From Azospirillum oryzae (lineage in GTDB: Bacteria > Pseudomonadota > Alphaproteobacteria > Azospirillales > Azospirillaceae), in NCBI RefSeq assembly GCF_900177515.1, contig NZ_FXAK01000001.1, positions 248,001-312,000 on the forward strand: a DNA stretch of 64,000 bases, written 5' to 3'. Shown here piece by piece: positions 46,429-54,860 of this stretch. The notes below the pieces were generated by a model. That model had not been told where the DNA came from. It was given only the letters and a program-made list of their open reading frames with translations, and searched no databases. The position numbers and the translations under genes are program-made. Position 1 is the first letter of the stretch, and the number at the start of each line of letters is the position of its first letter.

Positions 46429-47651
46429 ACGGCCCGCTGCACGGCGTTCGGATCCTCGATCTCACCTCTGTCCTGGTGGGTCCCTATGCGACGCAGATCC
46501 TGGGCGATCTCGGCGCCGATGTCCTCAAGGTCGAATCCCCGGCCGGCGACAATGTCCGCGGCATCGGGCCAATGCGCCATCCCGGCATGGGGGCCATCTT
46601 CCTGCATGCCAACCGCTCCAAGCGCAGCATCGTGCTGGACTTGAAGGCGCCGGACGGGCGGCAGGCGCTGCTCGATCTGGCCCGCGGCGCCGACGTCCTC
46701 ATCCACAATGTCCGGCCGCGCGCCATGGCGCGGCTCGGTCTGTCCTACGAGGATCTCGCCGCGGTCAACCCGTCGATCATCTACGCGGCGGTCACCGGCT
46801 TCGGCCAGGACGGCCCCTATGCGGAAAAGCCGGCCTACGACGACCTGATCCAGGGGGCGGCGGCGATTCCCACCCTGATCGCCGACTCCTCCGGCGGCGA
46901 TCCGCGCTATGTGCCGGCGACCATGGCCGACCGCACCGTCGGGCTGCACGCCGTCTATGCGGTCGCCGCCGCCCTGTTCCAGCGCGAGCGCACCGGCGAA
47001 GGGCAGGAGATCGAAATCCCGATGTTCGAGGCGATGACCGAGTTCGTCCTCGGCGACCATATGGGCGGCAAGACCTTCGAACCGCCGCTGGGTCCCACCG
47101 GCTATCCCCGGCTGCTCGCCCGCCACCGCCGCCCCTACCGCACCAGCGACGGCCACATCTGCGTGGTGATCTACAACGACAAGCAATGGCGCAACTTCTT
47201 CGCGCTGATCGGGCGGGACGGCGAACTCGACAGCGACCCCCGCTTCGCCGACATCGGCAGCCGCACCCGCCACATCAACGAACTGTACGGGCTGGTCGCC
47301 GACGCCATCGCCACCCGCAGCACGGCGGACTGGCTGGCCGCCCTGACCAAGGCCGACATCCCGGTGATGCCGCTGCACACGCCCGACAGCCTGATCGACG
47401 ACGGCCACCATGCGGCCACCGGCTTCCTGCGGCCGGTCGAGCATCCCCATGAGGGGACGGTGCGCTCCATCGGCGTGCCGACCCGCTGGTCCGGCCGCCG
47501 TCCCGAACCCGTCCGCCAGGCCCCGCGCCTGGGCGAGCACAGCGTGGAGCTGCTGCGCGAGGCCGGATACGACGAAGAGCGGATCGCCGACCTGCTGGCG
47601 CGCGGCGTCACGCGAAGCCCCTCTCCGGCCGCCACCACCGTGGAGGGCTGA
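46425..47651 (+). CDS. CaiB/BaiF family III CoA transferase
   Basis: A 408-residue protein. ILDLTSVLVGPYATQILGDL, then GADVLKVESPAGDNVRG, and the catalytic Asp in KPAYDDLIQGAAAIP are typical; EIEIPMFEAMTEFVLGDHMG continues the fold. The third CoA transferase of this region, it is more like the 35606 enzyme in its active-site block than the adjacent 45247 one is. The start overlaps the preceding stop codon. Confidence 0.9.
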   Translation: MNGPLHGVRILDLTSVLVGPYATQILGDLGADVLKVESPAGDNVRGIGPMRHPGMGAIFLHANRSKRSIVLDLKAPDGRQALLDLARGADVLIHNVRPRAMARLGLSYEDLAAVNPSIIYAAVTGFGQDGPYAEKPAYDDLIQGAAAIPTLIADSSGGDPRYVPATMADRTVGLHAVYAVAAALFQRERTGEGQEIEIPMFEAMTEFVLGDHMGGKTFEPPLGPTGYPRLLARHRRPYRTSDGHICVVIYNDKQWRNFFALIGRDGELDSDPRFADIGSRTRHINELYGLVADAIATRSTADWLAALTKADIPVMPLHTPDSLIDDGHHAATGFLRPVEHPHEGTVRSIGVPTRWSGRRPEPVRQAPRLGEHSVELLREAGYDEERIADLLARGVTRSPSPAATTVEG

Positions 47652-47654
47652 GCC

Positions 47655-48962
47655 TTGCCCTTCGGCAGCCGGACCGGCGGGGCGCCGCCACGGAACCCGA
47701 CCCTGCTGCCGGCGCTGCTCGTCGTCCTGTTCGCCTTCCTTTTCAACTTCGTGGCGCGGGGGGTTGCCGATGCCTACACGGTGTTCCTGGTTCCCATCGA
47801 ACAGGAAACCGGCTGGCCGCGCAGCACCCTGACCAGCGTCTATGCGCTTTACATGCTTGTGCAGGGCCTCGCCGCGCCCGTCAGCGGCATGGCCTTCGAG
47901 CGGTTCGGCCCGCGCGTCGTCTACCCGGCGGGTCTGGTTCTGCTGGCGCTGGCGACGCTGGGCGGCAGCATGCTGGAGGCGCGCTGGCAGCTCCATCTCT
48001 ATCTCGGCATCGTCACCGGGCTCGGCGTCGCCGCCATCGGCATGATCCCGGCGGCGGCGCTGATCGGCCGCTGGCACCGCCGGCATCTCGGCACGGCCAT
48101 CGCCATCGCCTACGCCGGTTTCGGGTCGGGCATCCTGGTGATCGCGCCGCTGGCGCAGCTGCTGATCGAAAGGCTCGGCTGGCGCGGCGCCTATCAGGCG
48201 ATGGGCCTGCTGCTCGCCGCGCTCGCCCTGCCGGTGCTTCTGCTGCCGTGGCGCCGGCTGGCCGACGGCCGTCCGGCGGAAGATGGCGCCACCACCCCCG
48301 TCCGCCGCGCCGGGACCGGATGGCGCCTGCCGGAGGCCATGCGGACCCTGCCCTTCTGGGGTCTGGTCCATGTCCTGTTCTTCACCGCCTTCGGCATGTA
48401 CATCGTCATCGTCCAGGTCGTGGCGATGCTGGTGGAAAGCGGCTATCCGCCGATCGAGGCGGCGGCGGCCTTCGGCTCGGCCGGCATGCTGTCGGTGGCA
48501 GGCGTGATCGCCGCGGGCGGCCTGTGCGACCGCATCGGCTTCCGCACCACGGCGCTGGCGAGCTTCGCCGGCACGCTGGCCGGCATCCTCTGCCTGATCG
48601 GCCTGTATGGGCGGCCGAGCCCGATCCTGCTTGCCGGCTACACGCTGCTGTTCGGCATCGCCCAGGGGGCGCGCGGTCCCATCGTCTCCACCCTGACCAG
48701 CCGGATCTTCGTCGGCGGTTCGGCGACCATCTTCGGCAGCATCTACGCCACCATGTCGATCGGCGCGGCGCTGGGGGCATGGCTGTCCGGCCTGCTGCAC
48801 GACCTCACGCAGGGCTACGCGGTCTCGCTGGTGGTGGCCGCCGCCGCCATCGGCGCGGCCCCCCTGCCCTTCCTTCTCAGCCCGGCGATCGCCGGGGCGA
48901 TCCCGGCCACGCCGCCGCTGCGGGCCGGATCGGCCATCACTGCAAAAGGGGACGCACCATGA
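47655..48962 (+). CDS. MFS transporter (oxalate/formate antiporter or monocarboxylate type)
   Basis: A 435-residue carrier with twelve predicted helices. The first segment NPTLLPALLVVLFAFLFNFV, then RGVADAYTVFLVPIEQETGW, and GRWHRRHLGTAIAIAYAGFG between helices 4 and 5 resemble monocarboxylate/oxalate-type MFS members. The start is TTG at 47655, with GGAGGG eight bases upstream. A second carrier next to the TRAP system suggests either export of a product or uptake of a related acid. Confidence 0.85.
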   Translation: MPFGSRTGGAPPRNPTLLPALLVVLFAFLFNFVARGVADAYTVFLVPIEQETGWPRSTLTSVYALYMLVQGLAAPVSGMAFERFGPRVVYPAGLVLLALATLGGSMLEARWQLHLYLGIVTGLGVAAIGMIPAAALIGRWHRRHLGTAIAIAYAGFGSGILVIAPLAQLLIERLGWRGAYQAMGLLLAALALPVLLLPWRRLADGRPAEDGATTPVRRAGTGWRLPEAMRTLPFWGLVHVLFFTAFGMYIVIVQVVAMLVESGYPPIEAAAAFGSAGMLSVAGVIAAGGLCDRIGFRTTALASFAGTLAGILCLIGLYGRPSPILLAGYTLLFGIAQGARGPIVSTLTSRIFVGGSATIFGSIYATMSIGAALGAWLSGLLHDLTQGYAVSLVVAAAAIGAAPLPFLLSPAIAGAIPATPPLRAGSAITAKGDAP

Positions 48963-49447
48963 CCATCGGTAACCAGGACCAGGAAGGCCCGACCATCGGG
49001 CTCGGCTTCCATTTCGAGGATCTTCCCGTCGGCACACGCTTCCGCACGGTCGCCCGCACGATCACCGAATCCGACCTCACCGCCTTCGTGAATCTCAGCT
49101 GGTTCACCGAGGAGCTTTTCACCAACACCGCCGACCGCGAGCATATGGCGATCGCCGGCCGGGTCGTGCCGGCGGCCCTGGTCTATTCCTTTTCAGAAGG
49201 CCTGCTGACCGCCAGCATGCAACGCACCGGCCTCGCCTTTCTCAACGCCGAAATCGACGTGAAGGCGCCGACCTTCGTCGGCGACACCATCCATGTCGCC
49301 TGCGAGGTGATCGAGGCCCGCCCGACCTCCAAGCCGGGCCGCGGCCTGATCCGCACGTTCAATCGCGTGACGCGGCAGGACGGCACGATCGTCCTCACCT
49401 ACAACCCCCTGCGCATGCTGCGGACCCGCGACGGCGCACCAGGATAA
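48959..49447 (+). CDS. MaoC-like (R)-specific enoyl-CoA hydratase, hot-dog fold
   Basis: A 162-residue single hot-dog protein. GFHFEDLPVGTRFRTVARTI, then ITESDLTAFVNLSWFTEELF, and AIAGRVVPAALVYSFSEGLL are the MaoC layout, with Asp and a downstream His-like position in the active-site loop less clear than usual. The ATG overlaps the MFS stop. It ends the eleven-gene operon and would supply a second hydratase of opposite stereochemistry to the crotonase at 40439, or act on a branched or dicarboxylic enoyl-CoA. Confidence 0.82.
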   Translation: MTIGNQDQEGPTIGLGFHFEDLPVGTRFRTVARTITESDLTAFVNLSWFTEELFTNTADREHMAIAGRVVPAALVYSFSEGLLTASMQRTGLAFLNAEIDVKAPTFVGDTIHVACEVIEARPTSKPGRGLIRTFNRVTRQDGTIVLTYNPLRMLRTRDGAPG

Positions 49448-49457
49448 GCCGCCATCC

Positions 49458-50405
49458 TCACGGCGCGGCGCCGGCCGGCAAGGCTTCCGAAAGCGTCGCC
49501 TCCCCCTCCTCCTGCCGGCGGGCATAGACCGTCGGCGGAACGCCGACATGGCGGGTGAAGGCGACGCTGAAGGTGCTGGCGGAACTGTAGCCGACATGCT
49601 CGGCGACGTCGGCGATCCCGCCGTCGCGCCGGCGGAGCATGTCCTTGGCCAGGGCCATGCGCCATTGCAGCAGATATTCCATGGGGGCGACGCCGACCGC
49701 CTGCCGGAACCGCTCGAAGAAGGTCGAACGCGACAGCGCCGCCTCCTTCGCCAATTGACCGACCGTCCAGGGTGCCGCCGGCCTTTCATGGATGTGCCGA
49801 AGGGCGACGGCGAGCCGGTCGTCGCCCAGCCCCCGCAGCAGCCCAGGCGATCCCGCCGACACCGTGGTGGACCGCAGGGCCTCGATCAGCAGAATCTCCA
49901 GCAGCCGCGCCAGGATCACCTCGCGCGCCGGCCTCAGCGCGCGCGACTCCTCGTTCACCATCCGCACCAGCGCACTCAACCGCTTCTCGCCGCGGACATG
50001 CACCAGCTGCGGCAGCAGCGACACCAGCAGGTCGGCGTCGGGCGACGCGAAGGCGCAGTAACCGACCAGATTGCAGACGTCCGGTGACCGGTCGGGACTG
50101 CCCAGCAGATATTCGCCCGGCCGCAGTTCGACCGGGCGGGTATCGGCGGCCCCCGGCGGCATCGGCTCGATGCTCGCCACCGTGAACTCGTAGGCGGCGG
50201 GGATCAGCACGAAGTCATCCGCCTCCAGGGTGATCGGCTCGCCCCCGCCAGGGCTCAGGCGGCACGAGCCGTCGAGGACCACGCAATAGAATGGCCGCCC
50301 GGCCTCCGTCCGCCGCACCCGCCAGCTGCCGGCCCCATAGGTGAGCTTCGAGAAGGAGGCGCTGGGGCGGAGCAGGCTGACCACCTGCGCCAGGGGGTCG
50401 ACCAT
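49458..50405 (-). CDS. AraC-family regulator with N-terminal cupin domain
   Basis: A 315-residue regulator. The first 180 residues form an AraC_binding_2-type cupin (FYCVVLDGSCRLSPGGGEPI), and the last 105 carry two helix-turn-helices (WTVGQLAKEAALSRSTFFER, then GGIADVAEHVGYSSASTFSV) with the AFTRHVGVPPTVYARR end. It is divergent from the SDR gene at 50505, with 99 bases between, which it probably controls, as in many AraC/SDR pairs. It is convergent with the MaoC gene. Confidence 0.9.
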   Translation of the reverse strand: MVDPLAQVVSLLRPSASFSKLTYGAGSWRVRRTEAGRPFYCVVLDGSCRLSPGGGEPITLEADDFVLIPAAYEFTVASIEPMPPGAADTRPVELRPGEYLLGSPDRSPDVCNLVGYCAFASPDADLLVSLLPQLVHVRGEKRLSALVRMVNEESRALRPAREVILARLLEILLIEALRSTTVSAGSPGLLRGLGDDRLAVALRHIHERPAAPWTVGQLAKEAALSRSTFFERFRQAVGVAPMEYLLQWRMALAKDMLRRRDGGIADVAEHVGYSSASTFSVAFTRHVGVPPTVYARRQEEGEATLSEALPAGAAP

Positions 50406-50504
50406 GTTCGGACTCCTGCAAATGAATCCCGGACTTCCGATTGTAGATGGTCCGGCCGTTGCGGTCTATCTTCCGCTTCGCACCATTTCGGCAGGAGCCA
50501 TTCC

Positions 50505-51245
50505 ATGAAAACCATCCTCATCACCGGCTGCTCGTCCGGCTTCGGCCTGGAAACGGCCCGTCATTTCCTCGACCGCGACTGGACGGTCATCGCCACCATG
50601 CGCACCCCGCGCGAGGATGTACTGCCCCGCTCCGACCGGCTGCGCATCCTCCGCCTCGACGTCACCGATGCGGACAGCATCGGCCGGGCGGTGGAACAGG
50701 CCGGGCCGGTCGATGTGCTGGTCAACAATGCCGGCATCGGCCTGCTGGGCGCGCTGGAAGGGGTGACGATGGACGGCGTGCGCGAGATCTTCGCGACCAA
50801 CACCTTCGGCGCCATGGCGATGACGCAGGCGCTGCTGCCGCAATTCAGGGCGCGGAAGTCGGGCGTCATCGTCAACGTCACCTCCAGCGTGACGCTGAAG
50901 CCGCTGCATCTGCTCTCGGTCTATACGGCGAGCAAGGCGGCGGTGAACGCCTTCACCGAATCGCTGGCTCTGGAACTGGAGCCGTTCAATATTCGGACGC
51001 ATCTGGTCCTTCCCGGCCGGGCGCCCGACACCGCCTTCGGCGAGAATGCCCGGTCCCGCATGCGCGACGCCATTCCGGAGGCTTATGCGCCCCTGGCGCA
51101 AAGCGTCTTCGCGGCATGGCAGCAGCCGGGTCCGGTCACCCACGCCGCCGATGTCGCGGAAACGGTGTGGCGCGCGGCGACCGATCCGTCCTGCCCGATG
51201 CGCCTTGCCGCCGGTGCCGACGCGGTGGCGCTCGCATCGGCCTGA
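50505..51245 (+). CDS. SDR-family oxidoreductase
   Basis: A 246-residue classical short-chain dehydrogenase. TGCSSGFGLETARHFL binds the nucleotide, NNAGIGLLG follows, the catalytic Ser is in VNVTSSVTLKPL and the YTASK pair gives Tyr/Lys. CAGGAGCC precedes the start. It is the third type of SDR in the window and belongs with the divergent AraC regulator. The substrate is unknown. Confidence 0.9.
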   Translation: MKTILITGCSSGFGLETARHFLDRDWTVIATMRTPREDVLPRSDRLRILRLDVTDADSIGRAVEQAGPVDVLVNNAGIGLLGALEGVTMDGVREIFATNTFGAMAMTQALLPQFRARKSGVIVNVTSSVTLKPLHLLSVYTASKAAVNAFTESLALELEPFNIRTHLVLPGRAPDTAFGENARSRMRDAIPEAYAPLAQSVFAAWQQPGPVTHAADVAETVWRAATDPSCPMRLAAGADAVALASA

Positions 51246-51260
51246 GGATCGCACTTTCGG

Positions 51261-52163
51261 TCAGCCGCTGCTCCGAAGTGCGTCCGCGACGGCGCGGACG
51301 GCCGGAGACAGCGGCGCACCCGCTGCATAATAGAGGTGGAATCCGGGAAAACTCGGCGACCAGTCGGTCAAGACCCGCAGCAGTCGTCCATCTTCGATCA
51401 TCGGCTGCACGACGCGGTCGATGCCATGCCACAGTCCGACGCCGCCGATCGCCGCATTCAGCATGAGGTCGGCGTCGTCCGTAACCAGCGTGCCGCCGAC
51501 GTCGAGCACCACCGTCTCGCCGTCGCGCTCGAACGTCCAGCGATAGAGCGCGCCGGCCGGGCCGCTGAGGCAGCCGATACAGCGGTGGCGCACCAGATCG
51601 GCGGGATGGAGCGGCGGCGGATGATCGGCGAAATAGCCGGGCGAGCCGACGACCGCGGCGGTGAACGGCTTGGTCAGCGCCACGGCCACCATGTCCTGCG
51701 CCACATCGTTGCCGTACTGGATACCAAGGTCGAACCCGTCTGTCAGGTCGCCCGGCCACTCCGCCGTACGCACATCCACCGTCACATGCGGACAGTCGCG
51801 GGCCAGCCGCCGGACCGCCGGCTCGACCAGCATCTGGATCGCCAGCCGCGGCGCCGCCAACCGAACAGTCCCGACCGGCGCACCCTCGGGTATACCGACC
51901 GCTGCCACGGCATCGTCCAGCCGCGCCAGCACCGGCCGCAAATCCTGCAGGAGCTTGGCGCCGGCTTCGGTCACCGTCACCGCCCGCGTGGTCCGGTTCA
52001 GCAGCCGCTGGCCGACCCGATCCTCGAAGGCGCGGACCGCGTGGCTCAGCGTCGACGGCGTCAGGCCCAGTTCCGCCGCCGCCCGGCGGAAACTGCAGGC
52101 TTCCGCCACCGCGACGAAGGCCCGCAGCTCCGCATATTCCCCCGGCTTCAGGCGTCTGCGCAT
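51261..52163 (-). CDS. LysR-family transcriptional regulator
   Basis: A 300-residue LysR protein. The N-terminal HTH is ELRAFVAVAEACSFRRAAAE, then LGLTPSTLSHAVRAFEDRVG, with RTTRAVTVTEAGAKLL completing it. It is divergent from the cupin gene at 52268, and a GTTGAA/TTCAAC inverted repeat lies just before its start. It is convergent with the SDR gene at 50505. The target is probably the cupin gene; the effector is unknown. Confidence 0.9.
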   Translation of the reverse strand: MRRRLKPGEYAELRAFVAVAEACSFRRAAAELGLTPSTLSHAVRAFEDRVGQRLLNRTTRAVTVTEAGAKLLQDLRPVLARLDDAVAAVGIPEGAPVGTVRLAAPRLAIQMLVEPAVRRLARDCPHVTVDVRTAEWPGDLTDGFDLGIQYGNDVAQDMVAVALTKPFTAAVVGSPGYFADHPPPLHPADLVRHRCIGCLSGPAGALYRWTFERDGETVVLDVGGTLVTDDADLMLNAAIGGVGLWHGIDRVVQPMIEDGRLLRVLTDWSPSFPGFHLYYAAGAPLSPAVRAVADALRSSG

Positions 52164-52164
52164 T

Positions 52165-52193
52165 GTTGAATGTCACCCACCATGCTGTTCAAC
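52165..52193. promoter_or_regulatory. inverted repeat GTTGAA/TTCAAC at the LysR start
   Basis: GTTGAA and TTCAAC are 17 bases apart and directly precede the LysR start codon. The position and dyad form fit a LysR autoregulatory site that also controls the divergent cupin gene. Confidence 0.4.
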
Positions 52194-52267
52194 CGCTGCC
52201 GCCTTATGCAGAAGCCCGGCCGATACTAGCTGAGGTGGATCGGACCCACCATTCCAAGGAGGCGTAG

Positions 52268-52633
52268 ATGACCGTCCGCAAATTCGCCCTGACAGACGTT
52301 TCGCTGGAGCGCACCCCCGGCCAGCAGGCCGACGTGTTCGTCGGCAACGCGATCGACCAGCGCCACGGCGCCCCGATCACCATCGGCTATGGCCGCTACG
52401 AGCCCAACCAGAGCATCGACGAGGATATTGCCGTCGACGACGTGATGGTGGTGCTGGAGGGGCGGGTCTCGGTCGCGTCCGATGCCGGCACGGTCACAGC
52501 CGGCCCCGGCGAGATCGTCCACATGCCAAAGGGCTCGTCCGTCACCATCCGCTCGCACGAGCAGGGCGCTCTGACCGCCTACGTCACCTATCCGCACTGG
52601 CAGGAGGCGCATCCCGACGCAAAACCGCGCTGA
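52268..52633 (+). CDS. cupin-domain protein (EutQ-like)
   Basis: A 121-residue single cupin. DVMVVLEGRVSVASDAGTVT and GPGEIVHMPKGSSVTIRSHE are the two cupin motifs, although only some of the usual His ligands appear, so metal binding is uncertain. It could be a small isomerase, dioxygenase-like or sensor protein. GGAGGCGTAG precedes the start. It is probably controlled by the divergent LysR gene. Confidence 0.75.
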   Translation: MTVRKFALTDVSLERTPGQQADVFVGNAIDQRHGAPITIGYGRYEPNQSIDEDIAVDDVMVVLEGRVSVASDAGTVTAGPGEIVHMPKGSSVTIRSHEQGALTAYVTYPHWQEAHPDAKPR

Positions 52634-52652
52634 TCGGGAAAAGGCGCAAGTT

Positions 52653-52695
52653 TGTGGTGCGGCTCACATCCCGGAATCCGAGGCTTGGGTAGGGT
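52653..52695 (+). promoter_or_regulatory. Crp-type site 1 and -10 element
   Basis: TGTGGTGCGGCTCACA (52653-52668) has the 5-6-5 dyad of a CRP site. TAGGGT (52690-52695), a -10-like hexamer, is centred 32 bases downstream, which would put the site near -41.5 (class II activation). Sites 2, 3 and 4 show the same geometry. It is about 80 bases upstream of the gene at 52749. Confidence 0.75.
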
Positions 52696-52748
52696 CTGTC
52701 CATCGGCAACACGCCGCATCCCGCGGCCCCGAGACAGGAGACCAGATC

Positions 52749-53291
52749 ATGATCCGCACCTCCCTGCTGACCGGCTTCGCTTCGCTCGCCCTGTTCGCCG
52801 CCCCGGCGATGGCCCAGAACATCTCCGACATCTCCAACACCGCGGCCGGCATCGGCAACACCGCCAACCAGAGCGCGCTGGTCATGCAGAAGTCGAAGGG
52901 TCCCTTCGCCGGGCCGAACGTCGCCACCGTGTCGAACCTCGCCGCCGGCATCGGCAATACCGCCAACCAGGGCGCCTTCGTGAAACAGCGCAGCGGCGGC
53001 GTGTTCGGCGGCGGCTCGGCGGCGATCATCGGCAACACCGCCGCCGGCATCGGCAACAATGCCGGCCAGATGGCAACGGTGATGCAGCGCAGCGGCGGCC
53101 TGCTGAGCGGCGGCTCGGTCGCCAATGTCGGCAACACGGCGGCCGGCATCGGCAACACCGCCCTGCAGAACGGCACCGTGCTGCAGCGCTCCGGCGGGCT
53201 GCTCGGCCCCTTCAACCACAGCTCCATGCAGAACCTGTCGGCCGGTGTCGGCAACTTTGCCGGCCAGAGCGCCCTGGTCAAGCAGCGCTGA
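52749..53291 (+). CDS. secreted repeat protein with five curlin-like units
   Basis: A 180-residue protein. A Sec signal peptide ends at AMA-Q (about residue 23). The mature part is five imperfect units of about 33 residues built on xxNTAAGIGNTAxQxAxVxQ, then (R/K)SGG and Gly/Ser. The spacing of Asn, Gly and Gln recalls curlin repeats (SxxxxxQxGxxNxAxxxQ), which stack as strand-loop-strand in amyloid fibres, but the match is partial. No Cys is present. No csgEFG-like genes occur in the window. A Crp-type site and a terminator bracket the gene, so it is transcribed alone. Confidence 0.75.
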   Translation: MIRTSLLTGFASLALFAAPAMAQNISDISNTAAGIGNTANQSALVMQKSKGPFAGPNVATVSNLAAGIGNTANQGAFVKQRSGGVFGGGSAAIIGNTAAGIGNNAGQMATVMQRSGGLLSGGSVANVGNTAAGIGNTALQNGTVLQRSGGLLGPFNHSSMQNLSAGVGNFAGQSALVKQR

Positions 53292-53328
53292 CCGCCACTC
53301 CTCCTTCCAGGCTTCCTCCCCAGACCTC

Positions 53329-53361
53329 GCTCCGGCCGGACCCCGGCCGGAGCATTCTTTT
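53329..53361 (+). terminator. Rho-independent terminator
   Basis: GCTCCGGCCGG and CCGGCCGGAGC form a perfect 11-bp stem with a 3-base loop, followed by ATTCTTTT. It separates the first repeat-protein gene from the next Crp-type promoter. Confidence 0.88.
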
Positions 53362-53406
53362 GCCCGCATGGTGCCGCCGGAACCTTCCCGGAAAACGCCC
53401 GCCAAC

Positions 53407-53449
53407 TGTGGGTCAGCTCACAGAAGCAATCCCGGCGCTTCACTAAGCT
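53407..53449 (+). promoter_or_regulatory. Crp-type site 2 and -10 element
   Basis: TGTGGGTCAGCTCACA (53407-53422) shares the TGTGG-N6-TCACA form of site 1. TAAGCT (53444-53449) is centred exactly 32 bases downstream. It is 66 bases before the second repeat-protein operon, directly after the terminator of the first. Confidence 0.75.
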
Positions 53450-53515
53450 TTCTTCAAGAGAACATCGGGGCGCGGAAGCCCGAAGCCTCACCCTCCATCG
53501 AAGGAAACCCCCGCC

Positions 53516-53971
53516 ATGATCCGCAATTTCGCTCTCGGCGCTCTCGCCACCGCCCTGCTCGCCACCCCCGCCCTGGCGCAGCCCAAATCCGCCGCCGGTC
53601 CCGGCCTGCCCGCCATGATGGCCGTTCCCGGTCTGACCAGCACCAACGTCGCCAACGCCACCAATGTCGGCGCCGGCATCGGCAACTCGGCGCAGCAGCA
53701 GGGCGCCGTCTTCCAGGGCGGCGGCAGTGCGCCCATTCGCGGCGTCGGCCCGCTGGTCAGCACCAATGTCGGCACCGCCACCAACGTCGCCGCCGGCATC
53801 GGCAACAGTGCCGGACAGAGGCTGCTCGGCTTCCAGGGCAACGGCGTTCAAGTCGGGCTGAATTTCAGCGGCCGTGGACCTCTGGTCAGCACCAATGTCG
53901 GGGTCGGCACCAACGTCACCGCCGGCCTCGGCAACAGCGCCGGCCAATCGCTGACCGGCCTGCGCCGCTGA
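53516..53971 (+). CDS. secreted repeat protein with three STNVGxxTNVxAGIGNSAxQ units
   Basis: A 151-residue protein, related in design to the 52749 product. A Sec signal peptide ends at ALA-Q (about residue 22). Three units of about 40 residues follow, each with STNV, TNVxAGIGNSAxQ and a Gly-rich linker. The Asn/Gly/Gln ladder again suggests beta-stacked units. Crp-type site 2 precedes it. It is followed at 35 and 31 base gaps by two small secreted-protein genes and then a terminator, so it heads a three-gene operon. The signal sequence of this and the 52749 protein begin alike (MIRN/MIRT), pointing to common origin. Confidence 0.75.
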   Translation: MIRNFALGALATALLATPALAQPKSAAGPGLPAMMAVPGLTSTNVANATNVGAGIGNSAQQQGAVFQGGGSAPIRGVGPLVSTNVGTATNVAAGIGNSAGQRLLGFQGNGVQVGLNFSGRGPLVSTNVGVGTNVTAGLGNSAGQSLTGLRR

Positions 53972-54006
53972 TCCCCCATCCCCACCCCTCGCCCGGGAGG
54001 CCACCG

Positions 54007-54366
54007 ATGCCGAAGCTCCCGCCCAGACTCCCGACAATCCTGGCCATCGCTGCGCCCGTCCTGCTGTTCGCCGGTCTTTCGGCACCGGTGCAGGCCGGCT
54101 CCCTCGCCTGCCAGACGGTCAACGGCAAGACCGTCTGCATGCGGGGATCGGGAACGCTGAGCTGCGTGACGCTCGACGGCCTGACCCGCTGCTCCGCCAC
54201 GCCGTCCGACCCGCGGTCGGAGGTCGTTCCCGACGCGGAGACCCTTCTGCTCCCCCGCCCGGTCGCCCCCGACCTGCGCGGCCTCCTCGACCGCCGGGGC
54301 TTCCCCTTCGGCCATCAGGCCCGCTCCGTCGACCTGGATGACGACGACGACCCCGACATCGACTGA
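54007..54366 (+). CDS. small secreted protein with two C-x8-C units and an acidic tail
   Basis: A 119-residue protein. The signal peptide spans about residues 1-30 (cut near VQA-G). Then come two matching units, CQTVNGKTVC and CVTLDGLTRC, each able to close a small disulfide loop. The last 12 residues are a run of Asp-rich acidic sequence, possibly for calcium or basic partners. CCCGGGAGG precedes the start. It is the middle gene of the operon begun at 53516. The family is not recognised. Confidence 0.7.
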   Translation: MPKLPPRLPTILAIAAPVLLFAGLSAPVQAGSLACQTVNGKTVCMRGSGTLSCVTLDGLTRCSATPSDPRSEVVPDAETLLLPRPVAPDLRGLLDRRGFPFGHQARSVDLDDDDDPDID

Positions 54367-54397
54367 ACCCCACCGCAACCGAACCGGAGACACCGCC

Positions 54398-54658
54398 ATG
54401 TCCCGTCTTTTGACCCTGTCGCTGGCGCTCGCCACCATCGCCGCGGCGCCGGCCTTCGCCGCGACGCCGACCCTGTCCTACACGCGGGCGGCCACGCTCG
54501 GCCCGCTGATCCTCCAACCGGCCCCCGGCATCCCGAAGCCGCCGCCCTGCCTGACCTGCGGCCGGACGACCCTGCCGGGGATCACGCCGGGTCCCACCTT
54601 CGGCGGCGACCGCGCCCTGAACCCGCAGCCTCTGCCACCGAAGGCGATCTTCCGCTGA
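54398..54658 (+). CDS. small secreted protein with CxxC and NPQPLPP motif
   Basis: An 86-residue protein with a Sec signal peptide (cut near AFA-A, about residue 21). The mature part is Pro-rich, with PPPCLTCGRTTLPG and a C-terminal ALNPQPLPPK segment, a motif I recall from other uncharacterised secreted proteins. GGAGACACCGCC precedes the start. It is the last gene of the operon and is followed by a strong terminator. The function is unknown. Confidence 0.65.
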   Translation: MSRLLTLSLALATIAAAPAFAATPTLSYTRAATLGPLILQPAPGIPKPPPCLTCGRTTLPGITPGPTFGGDRALNPQPLPPKAIFR

Positions 54659-54678
54659 ATTCGAACCTTCATGTCCAA

Positions 54679-54708
54679 GGGCGACCGGCCAGCGCCGGCC
54701 GCCCTTTT
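54679..54708 (+). terminator. Rho-independent terminator
   Basis: GGGCGACCGGC and GCCGGCCGCCC form a GC-rich stem with a short loop, followed by TTTT. It ends the three-gene secreted-protein operon just before the Crp-type regulator gene. Confidence 0.8.
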
Positions 54709-54860
54709 CGTGTCCGCCCCGCGCACGGACGGCGCAGAAGCGCCAACGACGGCGTACCGCCTTTGACGGAGTAAGACGGCCCGGTTGCCGGCGTACCATT
54801 CCCTGGCTGGAGAAGCGGCCCGCGATTTCAGCCACGATGTCAGCCAGAAGGGTGGCGGCC

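Noticed and set aside
52749-53291. Repeated DNA in this gene could suggest a CRISPR-like array.
   Set aside because: The repeats are imperfect, in frame and differ at synonymous sites. They encode a signal-peptide-bearing repeat protein.
53390-53415. AAAACGCCCGCCAACTG resembles the flagellar upstream motif.
   Set aside because: It lacks the GCTTTC core and the spaced CCGTG, and it lies over Crp-type site 2, which explains the stretch better.
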